The position numbers and the translations under genes were made by a program. A stretch of 7,283 nt of DNA from Anaerolineaceae bacterium (GTDB lineage Bacteria; Chloroflexota; Anaerolineae; Anaerolineales; Anaerolineaceae). This document shows, piece by piece, positions 6,111 through 7,283 of the stretch (within the stretch, counting starts at the first letter, position 1; each line of letters opens with the position of its first letter). The notes under the pieces were generated by a model, which ran no database searches, was not told the DNA's origin, and saw only the letters and a program-made list of their open reading frames with translations. The stretch lies in assembly GCA_030620065.1 (NCBI GenBank), contig JAUXFJ010000077.1, positions 1 through 7,283 on the forward strand, written 5' to 3'.

Positions 6111-6214
6111 ATAGAAATGATAGCGAGCCTGTAAGTGATAGATTGACCAAGAATAGTGTTCAAGCGATCAGGGTTGCTATTAATACTCTTGCGAATGACT
6201 AGCAGGAAAAAACT

Positions 6215-7283
6215 ATGACAATATTGATAATTTTGACTTTCATCTGTGTGTGGATCATTGCCGGGAATATGCGCCGCGCACCTGATTGGCGCCTAGCATT
6301 TGTGCAAGCGTTGATCCTGTGGGCAGCTTATACGATCCTGACAACTGAGATGCTCAGCTTGTTTAGTGCCGTCACGCGATTAGGGTTAAGCATTGTTTGG
6401 GTATTTCCGGTCATCGGTTTTATTACTTGGGGATGGTTGTGGCTAAAGCAGGGGAATGTTCTGCGTCTTCCCATAATTTATCATTATCAAAATTGGATGG
6501 ATGCCGCTTTAGATATCCTCGTCATAATCATATTGATCATCACGGCAGTGCTTGCATTTGTCTCTCCGCCTAATTCCAGTGAGGTTATGACGTCCAGTAT
6601 GGCGCGGGTGGCTCATTGGGCACAAAACCAAAGTTTGGCTCATTATGCGACTGGCATTGAAAGTCAAAACAGTGCCGCACCGGGCGCTGAGATTATGATT
6701 TTGAATTTCTTTGTTATGGCTAAAGGCGATGGATGGGTAAATTTCATTGCCTGGCTGGGCTTTGCTGGCAGCGCCGCCGCCGCCGTGTGCCTGGCGAAGA
6801 CCTTCGGAGCTGGCTCAAATGGACAAAGATTGGCTGGGGTCTTTTCGGTTACTATCCCAATCGCTATCGCGCAAGCCAGCAGCAGCATGAATGATCTTAT
6901 TCTCTGCCTGTGGGTGATGAGCAGCGTCTTGATGGTTTTTTATTACCGGCGGGTTAAAAGTCATCCATTTTATATATTTCTTGCTGTTCTGGCGGCAGCG
7001 CTTGCTTTGGTCACGAAACCGATTGCATTGATTTATTTAATCCCTCTTGTGCTGTATTTTTGCATCATTTTGCTGCGTAAGATCGGTATTGTGAAAAGTC
7101 TGGGGTGGCTTGCGATTGCATTGTGCTTGGCCGTACTGCTTTCAGGAGGGTATCTTCTGCGCAACCAGAACTCTTATGGACAGTTTTACAGACCAGGGGA
7201 TTTGACGGCTGAAACTAATCAGCTTTTAAGCTGGCGGGTGCTGGTATCCAATTTGACTCGTAATGCCGTACTGCATGCTGATC
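6215..7283 (+). CDS. Multi-pass membrane protein, GT39 / GT-C glycosyltransferase-like (3' end outside the window)
   Basis: The frame stays open from ATG 6215 to the window edge (356 residues). An in-frame TAG at 6200-6202 and an AGGA Shine-Dalgarno (6204-6207, seven-base spacing) support this start. Hydrophobic segments lie near residues 1-17, 27-48, 57-77, 97-117, 176-195, 206-222, 227-244, 252-286 (probably two) and 296-314. The stretch MARVAHWAQNQSLAHY (129-144), the later ASSSMNDLILCLW (221-233), VTKPIALIYLIP (266-277) and GGYLLRNQNSYG (311-322) resemble the dolichyl-phosphate-mannosyltransferase-like (GT39/PMT_2) membrane proteins common in Chloroflexota. These use lipid-linked sugars outside the membrane. 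The first loop is atypical: after PPN (118-120) it reads SSEVMTSS, where I recall a W-D-S-x-T-Y-H pattern in relatives. A short GCC repeat encodes AAAA (187-190). Substrate is unknown. Confidence 0.75.
   Translation, partial: MTILIILTFICVWIIAGNMRRAPDWRLAFVQALILWAAYTILTTEMLSLFSAVTRLGLSIVWVFPVIGFITWGWLWLKQGNVLRLPIIYHYQNWMDAALDILVIIILIITAVLAFVSPPNSSEVMTSSMARVAHWAQNQSLAHYATGIESQNSAAPGAEIMILNFFVMAKGDGWVNFIAWLGFAGSAAAAVCLAKTFGAGSNGQRLAGVFSVTIPIAIAQASSSMNDLILCLWVMSSVLMVFYYRRVKSHPFYIFLAVLAAALALVTKPIALIYLIPLVLYFCIILLRKIGIVKSLGWLAIALCLAVLLSGGYLLRNQNSYGQFYRPGDLTAETNQLLSWRVLVSNLTRNAVLHAD

Noticed and set aside
6143..6148. TTGACC as a -35 box for the membrane-protein gene
   Set aside because: The positions 16-18 bases downstream (around GATCAG) do not resemble a -10 hexamer.
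6165..6171. CGATCAG as a second copy of the palindrome upstream of infB
   Set aside because: Only seven bases match and the other half-site is absent, so it is within chance expectation.

Overview
The window looks like a chromosomal segment from a bacterium with moderate GC content, most probably a member of the Chloroflexota (Anaerolineae-like). This assignment is an inference from three things: a short IF-2 of 594 residues, a double-length ThyX-type protein, and a polytopic membrane protein resembling the GT39-like proteins I associate with that phylum. All supported genes lie on the + strand. I found no convincing gene on the - strand, no tRNA, rRNA, CRISPR array or insertion sequence.

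Layout: (a) 1-153 is the C-terminal tail of an unidentified gene. (b) 154-271 is a spacer with a perfect 19-bp palindrome and a weak promoter-like hexamer. (c) 272-4394 is a tight translation/RNA-maturation operon: infB (IF-2), rbfA (30S maturation), a DHH/DHHA1 phosphoesterase of the NrnA type, and truB (tRNA Psi55 synthase). It closes with an intrinsic terminator at 4426-4465. (d) 4395-4627 is a 233-base spacer holding that terminator, then a putative promoter, a short palindrome and a leader able to fold in two exclusive ways. (e) 4628-6055 encodes a tandem ThyX-domain protein. (f) 6056-6214 is an AT-rich spacer with only a weak hairpin. (g) 6215 to the window edge is the start of a multi-pass membrane protein, truncated by the window.

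The four operon genes share one theme. IF-2 assembles the initiation complex, RbfA matures the 30S subunit, the NrnA-like enzyme removes short RNA fragments and/or pAp, and TruB modifies the tRNA T-loop. rbfA/DHH and DHH/truB overlap by 8 bases each, which suggests translational coupling. The ThyX-like gene and the membrane protein appear to be separate transcription units.

The most interesting item is the ThyX-like protein. Its two halves have decayed in a complementary way: the first keeps the HxSxxEH and S-x2-E-x-S-x-R-Y elements but lost two residues of RHR, while the second keeps RHR but lost the histidines. This suggests a fused pseudo-dimer with a composite active site. No clearly new multi-gene system was found.
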